Below are positions 8,043 through 16,658 of a stretch of DNA of 64,000 nucleotides, one piece after another. This DNA comes from Acidisphaera sp. S103. Its GTDB lineage: Bacteria; Pseudomonadota; Alphaproteobacteria; Acetobacterales; Acetobacteraceae. The position numbers and the translations under genes are program-made. Where the stretch lies: assembly GCF_009765975.1 (NCBI RefSeq), contig NZ_LMUJ01000101.1:62685-126684 (forward strand). Direction: 5' to 3'. The notes under the pieces are model-generated. The model saw only the letters and a program-made list of their open reading frames with translations, ran no database searches and was not told the origin of the DNA. How positions within the stretch are numbered: the stretch's first letter is position 1; every line of letters starts with the position of its first letter.

Positions 8043-10084
8043 GACGTGGGCACCACGAGCGCATCGACGGCGATGGCGCCAGAGCTGCCCAGGATGACCG
8101 GATTGATGTCGATCGCCTGCAGCCTGTCGCCCAGCGACAGCGCGGCATTCTGCAACGACATCAGCACGTCGACGAACGCGCTGAAACAGCCAGGATGTTT
8201 CCAGCGCGGGCTGGTCAGGATCCGGCCCAACGTTCCCTTGGCCAGTTCGGCTTCAACAAACCCGCGATCGACGGGTAGCGGGAAGGTCGAGACATCGTGC
8301 AGCGCCTCGGCGAAGATGCCGCCCAGGCCGGCGATCAGCACCAGCCCGACCCCGTCCGCTCGGGTTACCCCGGCGATGGCCTCCAGGCTGCCACTGACCA
8401 TGGCCTGGATGATGACCTTGGGGCAGTCGATGGCGGCGTAGGTCCTGGCCACCGCGTCGGCATCGCTCAGGCCGACATGCACCAGCCCGAGATCGCTTTT
8501 ATGAGCGACACCGTCGGCGACGCCTTTCAGCACCACTGGGAAGCCGATGCGTGTGGCGGCGGCGACCGCCGCGGATGCGGACTCGCATTCGACGGTCTGC
8601 ACGGCGGGCACCCCGAACGACACCAGCAGGCGCAGGCTCTCCGGTTCGGTAAGCTGCCGAGCGGGCAGGGTGGTGGCGACGGGCAACGCGGCGGAGGGGA
8701 TCGGCTGGGGCGGGGCCGTCATCAAGGCACCGATGCCCTCCAACAGGATATCGGTGTCGGTGAACACGTCGATGCCACGCTGACGGTAGGTTTCGCGTTC
8801 GGCAGCAGGCATCCCGCCGGGGGTGACGACCAGCAGCGGCTTGCCCGACTTTTCTCGTGCCGCGCCCATCGCCGCTCGGTACGGATCTCCCTGCCAGGGA
8901 TTCATCGAATGCACCAACGCCAGCCCGACCGACACGCCTGCGTCGGCCATCAGCAGACGGGGCACGTCGGCTGAACGCCGCATGCCGCCGAAGATGCCCA
9001 TGTCGAGCGGGTTGCCGATCCGGGAAAACATCTTTTGGGAATCGATCGCGGCGTGGGTCTCCGGGGTCAGCGTCGCCAGCGGAACACCGAGCGCCTCGCA
9101 ACGGTCGGCGATCAGGGAGGCGCCGGCGCCGGAGGTGGACAGCGACCCCAGCTTGCCCGGACGACTACCGTACTTGTCCAGTAACGCGGCGGCAGTCATC
9201 AGACCTTCCAGGGTCTTTACTGTTGCCACGCCGCTGACCTTGAACAGGGCGTGGTAGGACGCGTCATCGCCGGCCATGCGGGATGAATGCGCCACGGCAG
9301 CGGCGGCCCCTGCCTCCGACCCGCCGATCTTCAGGGCCACCACGTGCTTGCCGGCGGCGTGCGCGGCCAAGGCCAGGCGACGGAACCGTGGGCCGTCGTC
9401 GAGGCTGTCGATCAGCATGGCGATGACGCGGGTCGGTGCGTGGCTGATGCCGTATTCCATGTAGTCCAGCACCGACATGTCGGCTTCGTTGCCGGCCGAG
9501 GCGAACAGCGACAGCCCGGCGCCCAGCATCGCCAGCCGCCCCGCCATCGCATCGAACAGCGCGCCGCTGTGGGAGAAGATGGCGATGCCGCCCGGCGTCT
9601 GCCGCTTGGCGTGCGACGTGTTGAATCCCACCGACAGTGGTAGATGCGCGTTGTAGATACCGTTGCAGTTCGGCCCGACGATGCGGATGCCTTCCTCCTG
9701 GGCAATGCGCTGCAGTTCGTGCTGGCGTTCCTCGCCGCCGGCATCAAGGCTTTCGGCATAACCGGCGGAGCCCACGATCACCGCTTTCATGCCGGCACGC
9801 GCGCATTCCCGCACAGCCTGCACGGCGGCCTCGGCCGGGATGGCCAGGAACGCGGTGTCCACAGGTTCCGGCAGAGCGGTCAGATCGGGGAAACAGGGGA
9901 TTCCGTCGACGTCCTTCAGGCGCCGGCTGATGCCGTAGATACCGCCCTGGAACCCGGTGTCGCGCACGTTGGTCAGCACGATGTAGCCATGCTTCGTGGT
10001 GTCGTCGGACGCCCCGATCACGGCCACCGCGCGGGGATGAAACAGGGCGTGCAGCGCCTCCTGCGTGGCGATCTGGGTGGGCAT
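8039..10084 (-). CDS. NDP-forming acyl-CoA synthetase (fused alpha/beta acetate-CoA ligase type)
   Basis: About 681 aa with the full ACD/SucCD-like order: CoA-binding Rossmann domain (FHPRAVAVIGASDDTTKHGYIV near residue 12), succinyl-CoA-ligase-like domains, a region where AVAHSSRMAG matches the SHTG-type phosphohistidine motif, and a C-terminal ATP-grasp domain (FPVVLKGVADGVAHKSDLGLV). Such enzymes interconvert an acyl-CoA and ADP/GDP with an acid, CoA and ATP/GTP. The start at 10084 follows AGGAG by 10 bases and begins MPTQIATQEALHALFHPRA. It is the first gene of an operon with the RuBisCO-like protein and a cupin, which suggests that the pathway ends in, or begins from, an acyl-CoA. Confidence 0.88.
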   Translation of the reverse strand: MPTQIATQEALHALFHPRAVAVIGASDDTTKHGYIVLTNVRDTGFQGGIYGISRRLKDVDGIPCFPDLTALPEPVDTAFLAIPAEAAVQAVRECARAGMKAVIVGSAGYAESLDAGGEERQHELQRIAQEEGIRIVGPNCNGIYNAHLPLSVGFNTSHAKRQTPGGIAIFSHSGALFDAMAGRLAMLGAGLSLFASAGNEADMSVLDYMEYGISHAPTRVIAMLIDSLDDGPRFRRLALAAHAAGKHVVALKIGGSEAGAAAAVAHSSRMAGDDASYHALFKVSGVATVKTLEGLMTAAALLDKYGSRPGKLGSLSTSGAGASLIADRCEALGVPLATLTPETHAAIDSQKMFSRIGNPLDMGIFGGMRRSADVPRLLMADAGVSVGLALVHSMNPWQGDPYRAAMGAAREKSGKPLLVVTPGGMPAAERETYRQRGIDVFTDTDILLEGIGALMTAPPQPIPSAALPVATTLPARQLTEPESLRLLVSFGVPAVQTVECESASAAVAAATRIGFPVVLKGVADGVAHKSDLGLVHVGLSDADAVARTYAAIDCPKVIIQAMVSGSLEAIAGVTRADGVGLVLIAGLGGIFAEALHDVSTFPLPVDRGFVEAELAKGTLGRILTSPRWKHPGCFSAFVDVLMSLQNAALSLGDRLQAIDINPVILGSSGAIAVDALVVPTS

Positions 10085-10221
10085 CCGGTGGTGTCTCCTG
10101 TCTCGATAAACGGCGCGCATACTGTCCATCGGGCGCCATCCTGTCCATGCGTTCGGCGACGGACGGGCCCGGTTAACCGTTCGGTCATGTTTACGGGATA
10201 CGCTGCGTCCGGGAGGCCACC

Positions 10222-10989
10222 ATGTCGAATGCGATTTCATCGTCAGCCGGTCTGGGCGCATTGCTGTCCGGGGTTGGTTCGGGGAAGACTGCCGCCGACA
10301 AGGCGGCACAGACCCGGGAAAGCCAGGAAACCGCCATCGTGGATGCGATCAGCATGAACACCGTGCCGATCGATATCGCCTCCTACGGCGCGATCGTCGG
10401 CAGCGTCACCGCGGCGGGGGGTGTCGCTTCCCACGGTGCCGGCGAAGCCGCGGCGGTGCAGGACGTCATGTCGATGATCGGCAAGACCCTGTCGCAGGGG
10501 CAGGGTGCCTATTACCTCGCGATCAACGTGCCGGGCGACACGCTGGCGACCGCGATGACCCCGGGGCAGTTGCAGGCCTATATGCAAAGCGGCGGAACGC
10601 TGTATCCCGATACCGTAACGTCGAGCGATGGGCAGACGTATTCGCTGCAAGGCCTGTTGAAGCAGGCGTTCGCGGCGAACGAGCGAGCTGAACAAATGCG
10701 GGCGGCGGACCCGGCGATGGACAATCCCTATATGGACGGTGCCGAGGCGCTGCTGGACCAGATGCGGGCGGACAGTTCGCCGCCTGGCAGCCAGCGGTCG
10801 GTGCTGTTCGGGTCGAACGCCCACGATCCCGATACCGCGAAGACGATCCGGACCCTTGTGTTGCAAATGGGCGGCGGCGGTGCGGATTCGGTGCAATTGA
10901 CCATCGTTTACTTTCCCCCTGGCTCCGGTTCGCTCGCGGCGGCCCCGTCCGCACAGCAGGCCCCATCCCGGTTGCAGTTGACGGCGTAG
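10222..10989 (+). CDS. Hypothetical protein
   Basis: 255 aa, no recognised family. The sequence is Ala/Gly/Ser-rich at both ends, with a mid part (residues 75-150) that looks folded: MSMIGKTLSQGQGAYYLAINVPGDT and a LKQAFAANERAEQM helix. There is no cleavable signal peptide and no strong membrane segment; the first 20 residues (ISSSAGLGALLSGVGS) are only weakly hydrophobic. GGGAGG lies 5 bases before the ATG, and base use is like its neighbours, so it is very probably a real gene. It is divergent from the acyl-CoA synthetase operon and is followed by an enoyl-CoA hydratase 66 bases on. Confidence 0.6.
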   Translation: MSNAISSSAGLGALLSGVGSGKTAADKAAQTRESQETAIVDAISMNTVPIDIASYGAIVGSVTAAGGVASHGAGEAAAVQDVMSMIGKTLSQGQGAYYLAINVPGDTLATAMTPGQLQAYMQSGGTLYPDTVTSSDGQTYSLQGLLKQAFAANERAEQMRAADPAMDNPYMDGAEALLDQMRADSSPPGSQRSVLFGSNAHDPDTAKTIRTLVLQMGGGGADSVQLTIVYFPPGSGSLAAAPSAQQAPSRLQLTA

Positions 10990-11055
10990 GACCGGGCGAT
11001 TGGCTTAATCCGGATTGCCGCCTTACCTTGTGCTCATCACGCAAGGAGGAAACCC

Positions 11056-11844
11056 ATGACCGAACCCAGCGATATCCTGCTGTCGGAGATGCGCGGCCAC
11101 ATCCGGATCCTGACGATCAACCGGCCGGAGCGGATGAACGCGCTGTCCCCTGAATTGTCGGAGGCGCTGATCGAGGCGTTTGTCGAATCCGGCGCCGACC
11201 CGGACATCAGGGCAATCGTCCTGACATCCGTCGGTGACCGAGCGTTCTGCGCCGGCGCCGACCTGAAGGCTCGGGCGCAGGAGGATGCGGCGGGAAAGCC
11301 GTTTCAACCGCTACTGTCCCGGGTGCAGCGCTATGTGTTCGAAGTTGTTTATGAAACCATCAAGCCGACCATTGCCGCATTGAACGGATCGGCCGTCGCC
11401 GGCGGGCTGGAATTGGCACTGGCCTGCGATATGCGGGTCGCGGCGGAGCATGCGCTGTTCGGCTTGCCGGAAGCCAAGCGCGGCAAGGGCGCGCATTTCG
11501 CCAACGTCATGCTGCCGCGCATGATTCCGTCCGGAATCGCTTACGAGATGCTCTATCTGGGCGAATACATCAACGCCGAGGATGCCAGGCGCTGGGGCCT
11601 GGTAAACCGCATCGTCCCGCGCGGCGAGGCGCTGGCGGAGGCGCTGCGCATGGCCGAGGCGATCTGCGAAAACGCACCGGTGTCGTTGCGGCGGATGAAG
11701 GAAACCGCGATCAGGTCCAACGGCCTGCCGGTGCCCGCCGCGCTGCGGCTGAACGAAGGCATCAGTCCCTACAGCAGTGAGGACCGGGTCGAAGGCATCC
11801 GTGCTTATGTCGAGAAGCGGAAACCGGTCTGGCGGGGGCGCTAG
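11056..11844 (+). CDS. Enoyl-CoA hydratase/isomerase (crotonase) family protein
   Basis: 262 aa, typical crotonase length. The oxyanion-hole segment is FCAGADLKAR (about residue 57), the second is AVAGGLELALACDMRVAAEHALFGLPEAKRG, which keeps both acidic positions used by hydratases. Family members hydrate trans-2-enoyl-CoA or isomerise related CoA esters in fatty acid or aromatic acid breakdown; the exact substrate is not clear. AAGGAGG lies 6 bases upstream of the ATG. It is monocistronic by position. A structured 101-nt repeat lies 13 bases after its stop codon. Confidence 0.87.
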   Translation: MTEPSDILLSEMRGHIRILTINRPERMNALSPELSEALIEAFVESGADPDIRAIVLTSVGDRAFCAGADLKARAQEDAAGKPFQPLLSRVQRYVFEVVYETIKPTIAALNGSAVAGGLELALACDMRVAAEHALFGLPEAKRGKGAHFANVMLPRMIPSGIAYEMLYLGEYINAEDARRWGLVNRIVPRGEALAEALRMAEAICENAPVSLRRMKETAIRSNGLPVPAALRLNEGISPYSSEDRVEGIRAYVEKRKPVWRGR

Positions 11845-11857
11845 ATCTGCATATAGG

Positions 11858-11958
11858 CCGACGGAAAGAACCGTCGGATTATAGCCATCAGCATTGATTT
11901 GGTGGGTCGAGTCACCCAATGCTTGGGAACCAGGCATTGGGATCGGACCACTGGAGCG
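11858..11958 (+). repeat. 101-nt dispersed structured repeat, copy 2
   Basis: Gapless match to 3140-3240. It begins with a clean hairpin CCGACGG-aaagaa-CCGTCGG (11858-11877), then a TTGGTG/CACCCAA stem, then CCCAATGC at 11915-11922 pairing exactly with GCATTGGG at 11934-11941. It lies between the enoyl-CoA hydratase and a small repeat protein, and could serve as a terminator-like or RNA-processing element. Confidence 0.65.
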
Positions 11959-12133
11959 ACTTTTATCAATAATTCGGCGCAATCCGAACCATTGGCCGCA
12001 TCGATGGGCGGCGTCGGGGCGAAGTGCATCGTTGTCGCGCCGGCATGCAAATGAAATTAACAAAAAACAGCGAAAACCTTGTTGCCTGATGGCGCTCCAA
12101 TGCCGATAAATGCGCGTAATCATGGAGGCCCTG

Positions 12134-12529
12134 ATGAAGTATCTGCCGCCGTTCGAGGTGCTCAAATCCCTTCTCACCATTTCGAACGTCAAGGGCGAAC
12201 TGATGGTAAGTTGCACTTACGAGAACATGGTGCAGATGATCAGGCAGGTGATCATCGGTGTCGAAGTGGACGAACCGTGGTATCTGGAGCATTATCCGGA
12301 CATCGCGGATGCGATCGACAAGGGCCTGGTCCAATCCGCTCGGCTTCATTTCGTGAACGACGGTTATTTCGAAGGCCGCATGCCGTTCCCGATCCATGTC
12401 GATGAACGCTATTACCTGTCGCAAAATACCGGCGTTGCCGAATACGTGCGCAAGGGTATGCTGGAATCGGGCCAGCAACATTTCGATGAGAACGGCTACC
12501 AGGAAGGGCGGCTGCCGTTCGGCCTGTAA
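12134..12529 (+). CDS. Small protein with two PDIADAI/EGR repeats
   Basis: 131 aa. GGAGG lies 5 bases before the ATG at 12134, which fixes the start; other in-frame ATGs lie upstream at 12110 and 12122. Two repeats are visible: YLEHYPDIADAIDKGLVQSARLHFVNDGYFEGRMPF and YLSQNTGVAEYVRKGMLESGQQHFDENGYQEGRLPF. This aromatic-G-EGR-P repeat resembles modules often found attached to glycosyltransferases and other polysaccharide proteins, here standing alone. No signal peptide. The function is unknown; a protein-interaction or substrate-docking module is a guess. It is convergent with the Lin0512 pair, whose stop codon lies 3 bases away. Confidence 0.6.
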   Translation: MKYLPPFEVLKSLLTISNVKGELMVSCTYENMVQMIRQVIIGVEVDEPWYLEHYPDIADAIDKGLVQSARLHFVNDGYFEGRMPFPIHVDERYYLSQNTGVAEYVRKGMLESGQQHFDENGYQEGRLPFGL

Positions 12530-12532
12530 TCG

Positions 12533-12877
12533 TTACGGCAGCTCCAGCCGCACGGCGACGGCGGCATTGGCGATCACCGCGTTGTCGCCTCGTTCCCGGT
12601 CAATCACGTCCAGCCCGCCCTTGGTCGCACGAACTGTAACGATACCATGCGGCAGGGTGGCTTTCACTGCCTCGGTATCCACCTTGTCGGGCTGTTGAAC
12701 GCCGATCGTGACCTCGACGAACATTTGGGTTTTCGAATCGATGCCCAAAGAACGGATCATCGACAGCGAGGAATGGTGGAGGGCGTCCTGCACTGCGCGC
12801 AGGGCGGCTTTGGTGTAGTCTCCGCCATGCAGGTCGTTGCCGGTGCCGAGTTCGAGAATAACGCGCTTGCGTGCCAT
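12533..12877 (-). CDS. Lin0512 family protein (second of a tandem pair)
   Basis: 114 aa, cytoplasmic. It matches the conserved Lin0512 hypothetical family: start RVILELGTGNDLHGGDYTKAALRAVQDALHHSSL, then the VEVTIGVQQPDKVD segment and LPHGIVTV. The family has no established function. It is paralogous to the upstream gene (12926-13267), with the same motifs in the same order, so the pair arose by tandem duplication. The two are 48 bases apart on the same strand and probably form one transcript; a hetero-oligomer is possible. The start ATG at 12877 follows AAGGGAAC closely. Confidence 0.8.
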   Translation of the reverse strand: MARKRVILELGTGNDLHGGDYTKAALRAVQDALHHSSLSMIRSLGIDSKTQMFVEVTIGVQQPDKVDTEAVKATLPHGIVTVRATKGGLDVIDRERGDNAVIANAAVAVRLELP

Positions 12878-12925
12878 GTGTGGGGTTCCCTTAAAGCGTG
12901 ATCGCCTGAGGCCGAAGGCCGGTAT

Positions 12926-13267
12926 TTAGGCCACGTCGAGCCAGACCACCGCGGCGGCGCTGGCGACCAGGGTGGAATTGGTGCCTTCGTCGTTCGGGAT
13001 CTCCAGGCCGCCATCCACCACGGTGACGGTCCCGGTGCCGTGCGGCAGGATGGCCAACACGTCCTGTTTGTTCACTTTCTCGGGGTGAGGGACACCGATG
13101 GTGACCTCCACCTGCATCGAATCCGTATCGAGACCAAGCGCGTTGGCGACGCCGAGGGAGTTGTGCCAAAGGGCGTCGCGCAGGGCGCGCACCGCGGCCT
13201 TGGTCGGGTCGGCGTCCCTGATGTCGGTGCCCATGCCGATTTCCAGCACCATGCGTTTCAGCGCCAT
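12926..13267 (-). CDS. Lin0512 family protein (first of a tandem pair)
   Basis: 113 aa. Same layout as its downstream paralogue: LEIGMGTDIRDADPTKAAVRALRDALWHNSL, VEVTIGVPHPEKVN and LPHGTGTVTVVDGGLEIP. The ATG at 13267 is preferred because GAGGGA lies 8 bases upstream; an ATG at 13273 would leave almost no spacing. The function is unknown for the family. It is transcribed away from the LLM flavin oxidoreductase gene, with about 115 bases between them that must contain both promoters. Confidence 0.8.
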   Translation of the reverse strand: MALKRMVLEIGMGTDIRDADPTKAAVRALRDALWHNSLGVANALGLDTDSMQVEVTIGVPHPEKVNKQDVLAILPHGTGTVTVVDGGLEIPNDEGTNSTLVASAAAVVWLDVA

Positions 13268-13381
13268 GCCCATATTCCCTCTGTCTGCGTGGGCAGCTTA
13301 GCGACAGGTGCGGGCCACGCCAAATTTGCGGGTTGGCCGGGTCCGTGAAACGATGCGGGAGGAACGAACCAGGAGGACGCA

Positions 13382-14476
13382 ATGGACGTCGGCTTGCAGA
13401 TGGTCTTCGCCAGCTATGGTTGGAGCGGCGTGTCGGACGAACAGGTCTGGGACGAGGAAATCCGGCTGGCCCGGGTCGCGGCGGACGCCGGGTTCGATGC
13501 GTTGTGGTCGGTGGAGCACCACTTCAACGATTACTCGTTCTGCCCCGACAATCTGCAACTGATGGCGTATCTGGCGGCGGTGTGCCCGAATATCGACCTG
13601 GGCACCGCGGCGGTCATCCTGCCGTGGAACGATCCGCTGCGGGTGGCGGAACGGGCGATCATGGTCGACCTGCTCAGCAAAGGCCGGCTTCGCCTGGGCA
13701 TGGGGCGAGGCCTGGCTCGGCGCGAATTCCATGCCTTCCGCGGCACCATGGACGAATCACGCGAGCGTTTCGATGAGGCGGCGGCGATGATCGTGGGCGC
13801 GCTGCGCACCGGATTCATTGAAGGCGATGGGAAGTTCTACAAGCAGCCGCGCACCGAACTGCGGCCACGGCCCTACAAACCGATTGACGGACGTATCTAC
13901 GCAGTGGCATCGTCGGACGATTCCGTCGTCTCGGCTGCGAAATTGAATGCGCGTATGGTGATGTTCGCCGACCGGCCGTGGCCGATGCGCATGCCGGCGA
14001 TCCAGAAGCACCGCGAGCTGACGCGTCAATTGCATGGCGGGCCGGAACTGCCGCCGCTGCTGGCGGATTTCTGTATCTGTACGCCCACGATGGACGGCGC
14101 CGAGGACAAGGCACGTCAATACATGGGAAAATTCGTCGAGAGCAATTTTTATCATTACGAATTGTTGGGGGAGCATTTCAGTACTGTGAAAGGCTACGAC
14201 GCTTACGCGCAGAAAATCGCGCTGGCGAAAGAGATCGGCATGGACGGGATCGTTTCGGCCTTCCTGAAAGCTGCGGTGTGGGGCACGCCGGACCACATCT
14301 TGCGCATGTTCGAGGAACGGCGGGCGGTCGTCGGCGAATTCGAACTGGCGACGTCGTTCCGGTTCGGTGGTACACCCTATGACCTGGCCGAGGACGGGCT
14401 GAAGCTTTACGCGAAGGAGGTATTGCCGGTGTTGCATTCCTGGAAAAAGACCGAAGCGGCGCGGGCGGCGGAGTAG
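13382..14476 (+). CDS. LLM class flavin-dependent oxidoreductase
   Basis: 364 aa, bacterial-luciferase-like TIM barrel. The start GLQMVFASYGWSG, the FDALWSVEHHFNDYSF segment, DLGTAAVILPWNDPLRVAERAIMVDLLSKGRLRLGMGRG and the late AVWGTPDHILRMFEERR are typical. These enzymes use reduced FMN, or F420 in some lineages, to oxidise or monooxygenate a substrate that cannot be predicted here. AGGAGG ends 6 bases before the ATG. The next gene, an AhpD-like protein, begins 4 bases after its stop, so the two are cotranscribed and probably act together. Confidence 0.87.
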   Translation: MDVGLQMVFASYGWSGVSDEQVWDEEIRLARVAADAGFDALWSVEHHFNDYSFCPDNLQLMAYLAAVCPNIDLGTAAVILPWNDPLRVAERAIMVDLLSKGRLRLGMGRGLARREFHAFRGTMDESRERFDEAAAMIVGALRTGFIEGDGKFYKQPRTELRPRPYKPIDGRIYAVASSDDSVVSAAKLNARMVMFADRPWPMRMPAIQKHRELTRQLHGGPELPPLLADFCICTPTMDGAEDKARQYMGKFVESNFYHYELLGEHFSTVKGYDAYAQKIALAKEIGMDGIVSAFLKAAVWGTPDHILRMFEERRAVVGEFELATSFRFGGTPYDLAEDGLKLYAKEVLPVLHSWKKTEAARAAE

Positions 14477-14480
14477 AATC

Positions 14481-15056
14481 ATGCCGCAACCCGATCATAT
14501 CTCGGCGCTTGGGGTTCCCGATACGGCCGGACTCGACGATGACCTGCGGGCCATCTGGACGAAATGCGTGGAAAAACTCGGCTTTGTGCCGAATGTGTTC
14601 AGCACCTACAGCCTGCGGCCGCAACGGCTGCGCAACTTCATGGCTCTGTACAATGAGGTGATGCTGTCGCCATCCGGCCTGTCGAAGCTGGAGCGGGAGA
14701 TGGTGGCGGTCGTCGTGTCCTCGGCCAACCGGTGCTACTACTGTCTGGTGGCGCATGGCGCGGCGGTGCGGGCACTGTCCGGCGACCCCGAACTGGGGGA
14801 GATGATGGCGCTGAACTACCGGATGGCGCGTCTGGATCCGCGGCAGACGGCGATGCTGGATTTCGCCTGGAAGCTGACGGCGACGCCGCACCTGGTGGAC
14901 GACGCCGATCGGGACGGGCTGTCGCAGCAGGGGTTGAGCGAGGAAGACATCTTCGACCTGTCGGAGACGGTGGCGTTCTTCAACCTGTCGAACCGGATGG
15001 CTTCGGCGACGGATATGATGCCGAACAAGGAGTATCACCGGCAAACGCGGGGGTGA
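14481..15056 (+). CDS. Peroxidase-related AhpD-like (carboxymuconolactone decarboxylase family) protein
   Basis: 191 aa, alpha-helical AhpD fold. The redox motif is CYYC in SANRCYYCLVAHGAAVRAL (about residue 88), followed by the histidine that completes the CxxCxxxH active site. The C-terminal half (LSEEDIFDLSETVAFFNLSNRMASATDMMPNKEYH) matches the peroxidase-related enzyme subfamily. It probably reduces peroxides or forms disulfides in the cytoplasm. Its tight coupling to the LLM oxidoreductase suggests that it removes peroxide made by that flavoenzyme, which is inference. Confidence 0.82.
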   Translation: MPQPDHISALGVPDTAGLDDDLRAIWTKCVEKLGFVPNVFSTYSLRPQRLRNFMALYNEVMLSPSGLSKLEREMVAVVVSSANRCYYCLVAHGAAVRALSGDPELGEMMALNYRMARLDPRQTAMLDFAWKLTATPHLVDDADRDGLSQQGLSEEDIFDLSETVAFFNLSNRMASATDMMPNKEYHRQTRG

Positions 15057-15176
15057 CGGTCGAAAACGCCGGAGCGGCGTGCTGGCAGCGACGGGGATGG
15101 CATCGCATCGTCGTGGCCAGCGGTATCCGGTTGAACGACTCGACGGAATTATCCGTGCTGATATCGTTGCCCGCAC

Positions 15177-16436
15177 ATGGGCTCCTCCGCCAACCTGATC
15201 GCTATACTGCTGTTCCTCGCGGCATTTGTCGCGACGGTCAACCAGCGCTTCGTCCATCTGCCACGGGCGATCGCGCTGCTGCTGGGCTCGCTCGGTATCT
15301 CCGCCACGATCGCGGTCATTGATCCCTTCGTAACGCCTGACCTCTCCGGCTGGGTGCGGGGGATGCTCGGCCAGGCCGCGCTGCCGCAGGTTCTGCTGGA
15401 GATCGTGCTGGGTCTGCTGCTGTTCGCGGCCAGCCTGCATGTCGATCTGACGGAACTGCGCCGGCAGAAATGGACGGTGCTGGTCCTGGCGACCGCCAGC
15501 GTGATCATCGCGACGGTGGTGTTCGGCGGCGGGATATGGGTGCTGTTCCGCGTCGCCGGATCGCCGGTACCTTTGGGTTGGTGCATGGTGTTGGGTGCGG
15601 TACTGGCACCGACGGACGCCGTCGTGGTCGACGCGCTGCTGCGCAGAGCGCCACTGCCAACAGCGTTGAAGACCGCGATTTCAGGGGAAAGCCTGTTCAA
15701 CGATGGTGCCGGTGTTGTCTTGTTCCAGATCATGCTCCGGCTTGCGCAAGGCGAGCATGGGCTGATCGGGCACGGACGGGTCACCATCGCCCTGGCCATC
15801 GCGGGCATCGGTGGCGGTGCGTTTGGCTGCGTGACCGGGTTTCTCGCAGTCCGCGTGATACGCTGGACGGATGATCCCGGCCTTCGGCTGATGATCTCGC
15901 TGGCCCTGGTCACGGGGACGTATCGTTTGGCCGATCTGATCGGGGTGTCAGGCCCTACGGCCGTGGTCGCCTGCGGGCTGGTTTTGCGCATGCAGTACCC
16001 GCGCGATGACGAGGGCGCCTCGATGATCGGCGAGATCACCGGGTTCTGGCATGTCATCGATGAACTGCTGAACGCGATGCTGTTTGTGCTGATCGGTTTC
16101 GAATTGTTCGCCATCGAATTCGCCCGTGCGTTTTTCGTTCCTGTCATCGGCGCCCTGCCGCTGTCTTTGGTTTCGCGGTTTGTGGGCGTGGTCGTGCCGA
16201 TGTTTGTGCTGCGCGGGACCGGGCAGCAGCAGCGGCGGGGCATGGCGATGCTGACCTGGGCGGGGCTGCGCGGCGGTGTGTCGATCGCCCTCGCGCTGAC
16301 TGTGCCGGCAAGCGCGTATCGCGGGCGGCTCTTGCTCGTGTGTTATGCGGTCGTGGTATTTTCGATGGTGATACAGGGGTTGAGCATGGGCCGGGTTATC
16401 CGGTGGCTTTACGGCGACCAACACCGTGGTGCCTGA
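15177..16436 (+). CDS. Cation/proton antiporter (NhaP/CPA1 type)
   Basis: 419 aa, an inner-membrane protein with about 12 hydrophobic segments. The CPA1 signature is complete: LGAVLAPTDAVVVDALL (the TDA/TD ion-binding region near residue 142), then SGESLFNDGAGVVLF with the essential aspartate, and the late WAGLRGGVSIALALTVP segment. It should exchange Na+ or K+ for H+ and serve pH and salt balance. There is no long cytosolic tail after the transport domain. No strong ribosome binding site precedes the ATG. The direct downstream neighbour is a separately promoted secreted protein. Confidence 0.9.
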   Translation: MGSSANLIAILLFLAAFVATVNQRFVHLPRAIALLLGSLGISATIAVIDPFVTPDLSGWVRGMLGQAALPQVLLEIVLGLLLFAASLHVDLTELRRQKWTVLVLATASVIIATVVFGGGIWVLFRVAGSPVPLGWCMVLGAVLAPTDAVVVDALLRRAPLPTALKTAISGESLFNDGAGVVLFQIMLRLAQGEHGLIGHGRVTIALAIAGIGGGAFGCVTGFLAVRVIRWTDDPGLRLMISLALVTGTYRLADLIGVSGPTAVVACGLVLRMQYPRDDEGASMIGEITGFWHVIDELLNAMLFVLIGFELFAIEFARAFFVPVIGALPLSLVSRFVGVVVPMFVLRGTGQQQRRGMAMLTWAGLRGGVSIALALTVPASAYRGRLLLVCYAVVVFSMVIQGLSMGRVIRWLYGDQHRGA

Positions 16437-16540
16437 AGCACGGCGCTCCGCCGCTTCAGGCGCGCGCCATAGCCGAAAGGTTATGTTGACGGGCCAACCT
16501 TCGCACGGTCATGGGTTACCTGTTTTGCAACGCCGGGAAG

Positions 16541-16570
16541 TTGAAAGGTCCGCCCGGAAACGGCTATACT
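16541..16570 (+). promoter_or_regulatory. Sigma70-type promoter for the exported-protein cluster
   Basis: TTGAAA at 16541-16546 and TATACT at 16565-16570 are separated by 18 bases, close to the housekeeping consensus. The gene start at 16659 lies about 80 bases downstream of the expected transcription start. It fits transcription of the three exported-protein genes through 20441. Confidence 0.55.
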
Positions 16571-16658
16571 GCCGTGACGAGCGCGACCGCGGTGCTTCAC
16601 GGCCAAGTCGACCTTAATAAGCGAGGCTCCGCGACTGCGGCGTACTTGGGGGGGCATC

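Noticed and set aside
6933-8441. 502-codon open frame opposite the RuBisCO-like gene
   Set aside because: Gly/His/Gln-rich shadow with no motif; the minus-strand genes there are well supported.
15057-15176. Leader gene or terminator between the AhpD-like protein and the antiporter
   Set aside because: No hairpin with a U-tract and no frame with a ribosome binding site could be seen.
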